Source: Roseiarcus sp963813555
GTDB lineage: Bacteria; Pseudomonadota; Alphaproteobacteria; Rhizobiales; Beijerinckiaceae
DNA: 64,000 nucleotides
Assembly (NCBI GenBank): GCA_963813555.1
Contig: CAWEZX010000012.1
Coordinates: 124,001-188,000, forward strand
Direction of reading: 5' to 3'
Shown here: positions 61,635 through 64,000 of the stretch, in pieces
Position numbering within the stretch: position 1 is the first letter of the stretch
Layout: every line of letters starts with the position of its first letter
Notes under the pieces: generated by a model
What the model saw: only the letters and a program-made list of their open reading frames with translations
Databases searched by the model: none
What the model was told of the DNA's origin: nothing
Program-made: the position numbers and the translations under genes

Positions 61635-63267
61635 CAGCCTGTCGGACTTAAATGAACGACGTGGGTTCTGGAAGGACCTGCGGTGTTTGGCGAGGTACAA
61701 TGACGGCGTTGATTCTCCTTGCGCCACGAACCGGGTCAGATGGACAATTTTCGTACGATCGACCGAGAGACGGGATATCTGCTTCCGCCTTCGGTTGACG
61801 AGTGGCTGCCGGAGAAACATCTGGCTCGGTTCATTGTCGAAGTGGTCGACGGTCTGGATCTCGGCAGGATGAGCCGGGACTATCGGGGCTCGGGTTCGGC
61901 TTCGTATCATCCCAGGATGGTGTTGGGGCTTCTGGTTTACGGCTATGCGACGGGGGTGTTCTCCAGCCGCAAGCTGGAGCGGGCGACCTACAACTCGGTG
62001 GCGTTTCGTTTCATCGCCGCGAACGATCATCCCGACCACGACACGATCGCGACGTTTCGGCGGCGCTTCTTGAAAGAGATCGAGAAGCTGTTCGTGGACG
62101 TTCTTCAACTCGCCCGCGAGATGGGGGTGCTGGAGATGGGGACGATCGGCCTGGACGGGACGAAGATCCATGCCAACGCAAGCCGGCACAGCGCGCTTTC
62201 CCATGAACACGCAGGCAAGATCGAGGCGCAATTGAAGGCCGAGGTCGCCGATCTGATGACCAAAGCCGAAGCGGCTGACGCGGCCGACGTTCCCGACGGC
62301 ATGTCGATACCGGACGAACTGGCGCGGCGCGAGGAGCGTCTTCGTAAGATCGCCGAAGCGCGGGCGAAGATCGAGGCTCGGGCCAAGGAGCGTCATGCGC
62401 GCGAGATGGCGGAGCACGAGGCCAAAATGGCGGCGCGCGAGGCCAAGGCCGCGGCGACGGGAAAGAAGCCGGGCGGCAAGCCGCCGCAACCTGCGGCCGA
62501 AGGACCGCGACCGAGCGATCAGGTCAATCTGACCGACGAGGACTCCCGCATCATGCCGGCGGCCGGCGGTGGTTTCGAACAAAGCTACAACGCGCAAGCG
62601 GCGGTGGCGACGGGCAGCCTGCTGGTGGTGGCGATCGACGTGGTCCAGACGCCCAACGACAAGGGCCAAGTCGAGCCCATACTGGAGAAGATCGGCGCGT
62701 TGCCCGAGAATTTGGGGAAGGTCGAACATCTGCTGGCGGACGCCGGCTATTTCAGCGCGGGCAATGTGGACGCCTGTGCAAGGGCGGGCGTCGAGCCGGT
62801 GATTGCGATGGGCCGCCAGCCGCATCATCCGCCGCTGAGCGTGCGCTTCGCGCCGACGCCGGCAGCCCCGGAACAACCGACGCCGGTCCAGGCGATGGCC
62901 CATAAACTGAAGACGCCGGAAGGCCGCGCGCTCTACGCCTTGCGCAAACAGACGCCGGAACCCGTGTTCGGCATCATCAAATCCGTGCTCGGATTCCGTC
63001 AATTTTCCCTGCGTGGGCTCGAAAAAGTGCGCGGCGAGTGGACTCTCGTGACCATGGCTTGGAATCTGAAGCGAATGTTCTCGCTCAGCCCCGCCTGAGA
63101 GGGGCCGAACGCCTACGAGGCGCGCCGACCAGCCCTAGGCCGAGGCTTGTCAAGGCTCCCCAAGGCTCAGTCGAAGCCACCGAAAAGCTCGATCGGACTA
63201 CCACCCACATCCAAACCGCGACAATCCACGCGATCGTCAGCCAAAATGAGCGCAGTCCGACAGGCTG
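61635..63267 (+). mobile_element. IS1182-family insertion sequence, copy 2, complete
   Basis: This 1633-bp element starts with CAGCCTGTCGGACT and ends with its exact complement (14-bp inverted repeats). It is flanked on both sides by CTAG (61631-61634, 63268-63271), which is a target duplication or the palindromic target itself. The transposase is intact. It lies inverted relative to copy 1 at the left window edge. Confidence 0.95.
61740..63098 (+). CDS. IS1182-family DDE transposase
   Basis: This is a 452-aa transposase. The N-terminal DUF772 domain spans about residues 15-95. The catalytic core has IGLDGTKIHANASRHSALSH (first Asp), a charged coiled-coil insertion (about 165-245, many Glu/Arg/Lys), NLTDEDSRIMP and VEHLLADAGYFSAGNVDAC (second Asp), and the C-terminal FGIIKSVLGFRQFSLRGLEK with the late acidic residue. 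A TTG at 61719 is an alternative start. Confidence 0.93.
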   Translation: MDNFRTIDRETGYLLPPSVDEWLPEKHLARFIVEVVDGLDLGRMSRDYRGSGSASYHPRMVLGLLVYGYATGVFSSRKLERATYNSVAFRFIAANDHPDHDTIATFRRRFLKEIEKLFVDVLQLAREMGVLEMGTIGLDGTKIHANASRHSALSHEHAGKIEAQLKAEVADLMTKAEAADAADVPDGMSIPDELARREERLRKIAEARAKIEARAKERHAREMAEHEAKMAAREAKAAATGKKPGGKPPQPAAEGPRPSDQVNLTDEDSRIMPAAGGGFEQSYNAQAAVATGSLLVVAIDVVQTPNDKGQVEPILEKIGALPENLGKVEHLLADAGYFSAGNVDACARAGVEPVIAMGRQPHHPPLSVRFAPTPAAPEQPTPVQAMAHKLKTPEGRALYALRKQTPEPVFGIIKSVLGFRQFSLRGLEKVRGEWTLVTMAWNLKRMFSLSPA

Positions 63268-63282
63268 CTAGGCAAACACTGC

Positions 63283-64000
63283 CTATTTGCCCGGGGCCAA
63301 TTGGTACGCGCCGGCGTCGATCGGAATTTTGCGCGGCGTTCCGGCGATGTCGACCTTCGGCGCTTCGGCAGGGTTGCCGGCTCCAATCGCCCGCGCCTGC
63401 GGTCTCAGCCTGAGGTCGAAGACGAACTTCCGGGGATCAAAACTGACAAACTCGTTCGCGGCGCCTCGCCCGCCGATGGTGTTGTGGTCGCCGTAGACGC
63501 CTGGCTTGGAGACGCCCCAATTCGGCTTGCCGTTCAGATAGGTGATGATCTGGCATCTCCCGTCGATCGTGAGGCAGATGTTGTGATCCATCGTCATGTT
63601 GGGGTTGACGTTATAAATGTTGAGGCCGTTGGCGATATTGTTGCGGATGACCACGTCGTTGGATGGCAAGCCCTGATGGGTCTTGTCGCCGACGCTGACA
63701 ATCGGCTTGCAGGGCACGGGAATCAAGCCGTCTGCGATGACCGTATTGTTGATGATCTTGCCGCCGTGCACGCTAGCGAAGCCGATGCCCCAACAGGAGC
63801 TGGTCACGACGACATTGTTCGACACCGTGAGGTTCGCCCAATCGCCATCGAAGGCGTCGATGGCCTGGAGATAGGAGGAGAACGGCAGATTTGGATCGGT
63901 CTGCCGGATGATCCGATTGCTATCGATCACGACGTTGCTGAACGTACCAGGATATCCTTGCATGCCGTCTATATGGGCTCCGATATTCCACTCCATGGGA
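63283..64000 (-). CDS. Right-handed beta-helix protein, N-terminus outside window
   Basis: The visible C-terminal 238 codons show parallel beta-helix repeats rich in Asn (SNVVIDSNRIIRQTD, NLTVSNNVVVTSSCWGIGF, KIINNTVIADG, VVIRNNIANGLNIYN). A non-repetitive end follows (GAGNPAEAPKVDIAGTPRKI and IDAGAYQLAP). Such proteins bind or cleave polysaccharides or serve as surface proteins. The ending resembles polysaccharide-associated choice-of-anchor and pectate-lyase-like proteins. The stop lies 12 bp from the IS1182 copy. Confidence 0.75.
   Translation of the reverse strand, partial: PMEWNIGAHIDGMQGYPGTFSNVVIDSNRIIRQTDPNLPFSSYLQAIDAFDGDWANLTVSNNVVVTSSCWGIGFASVHGGKIINNTVIADGLIPVPCKPIVSVGDKTHQGLPSNDVVIRNNIANGLNIYNVNPNMTMDHNICLTIDGRCQIITYLNGKPNWGVSKPGVYGDHNTIGGRGAANEFVSFDPRKFVFDLRLRPQARAIGAGNPAEAPKVDIAGTPRKIPIDAGAYQLAPGK

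Overview
The window reads as chromosomal DNA of an alphaproteobacterium of the order Hyphomicrobiales, possibly a Methylocystis/Methylosinus/Beijerinckiaceae relative. The support is a CckA-type hybrid kinase, a zinc-finger-poor DksA, an S2 protein with a C-terminal helix-hairpin-helix tail, an opgG-opgH pair, DUF3126, a diphosphate-dependent phosphofructokinase (common in methanotrophs), and high GC with strong C/G third-position bias. The family-level placement is inference; the order is fairly safe.

Layout. Both edges carry near-identical IS1182-family copies in opposite orientation (1-1016, cut by the window edge; 61635-63267), each flanked by CTAG. From 1 to 13.5 kb lie housekeeping and regulatory genes: SixA-like phosphatase, FAD monooxygenase, MoxR ATPase with a distant CoxE-like VWA partner, cckA, a FliO-like protein, dksA, a universal stress protein, and a MarR/cupin pair with two clear operator palindromes. 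From 13.6 to 20 kb come 8-oxoguanine deaminase, a TSUP exporter, a mer module without merA, and transporters. From 20.4 to 22.4 kb a dispersed repeat of about 345 bp is split by a fresh IS1595 insertion; a second, uninterrupted copy sits at 51.8-52.1 kb. From 22.4 to 28.6 kb are cysE, DUF3126, gamma-carbonic anhydrase, PilZ, PAS, an Ldh2-family dehydrogenase and rhomboid. From 28.7 to 30.3 kb an IS5 element is followed by an AT-rich, translationally coupled two-gene cassette: a 2-TM protein plus a Cas2/SinR-like small protein. From 30.4 to 45.9 kb are opgH-opgG, glmU, a Gly/His repeat protein, gene relics, gltA, an ABC transporter, and rpsB-tsf-pyrH. From 46 to 63 kb are a TPR protein, amidase, PEBP, racemase, pfp, antiporter, M23 peptidase, Bcp, a large AsmA-like protein and tyrS. 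A right-handed beta-helix protein runs off the right edge.

The most striking global observation concerns ten single-base frameshifts in nine otherwise well-conserved genes. Every one falls in or directly beside a GANTC site, the CcrM adenine-methylation motif. In eight cases GANTC has gained one base (for example GACTC to GAACTC, or GAGTC to GAGTTC). Restoring GANTC restores each reading frame. This looks like a methylation-linked base-calling artefact, so these genes are annotated as intact CDS with a suspected sequence error. An eleventh frameshift, in the 2-TM gene, lies in a T7 run instead.

Genuine relics, not explained this way, include a cyclase fragment, a peroxidase N-terminus, a nuclease/phospholipase-like C-terminus, a KTSC-domain gene, and a PEP-CTERM protein truncated at the edge of the dispersed repeat. 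I saw no tRNA, rRNA or CRISPR array.
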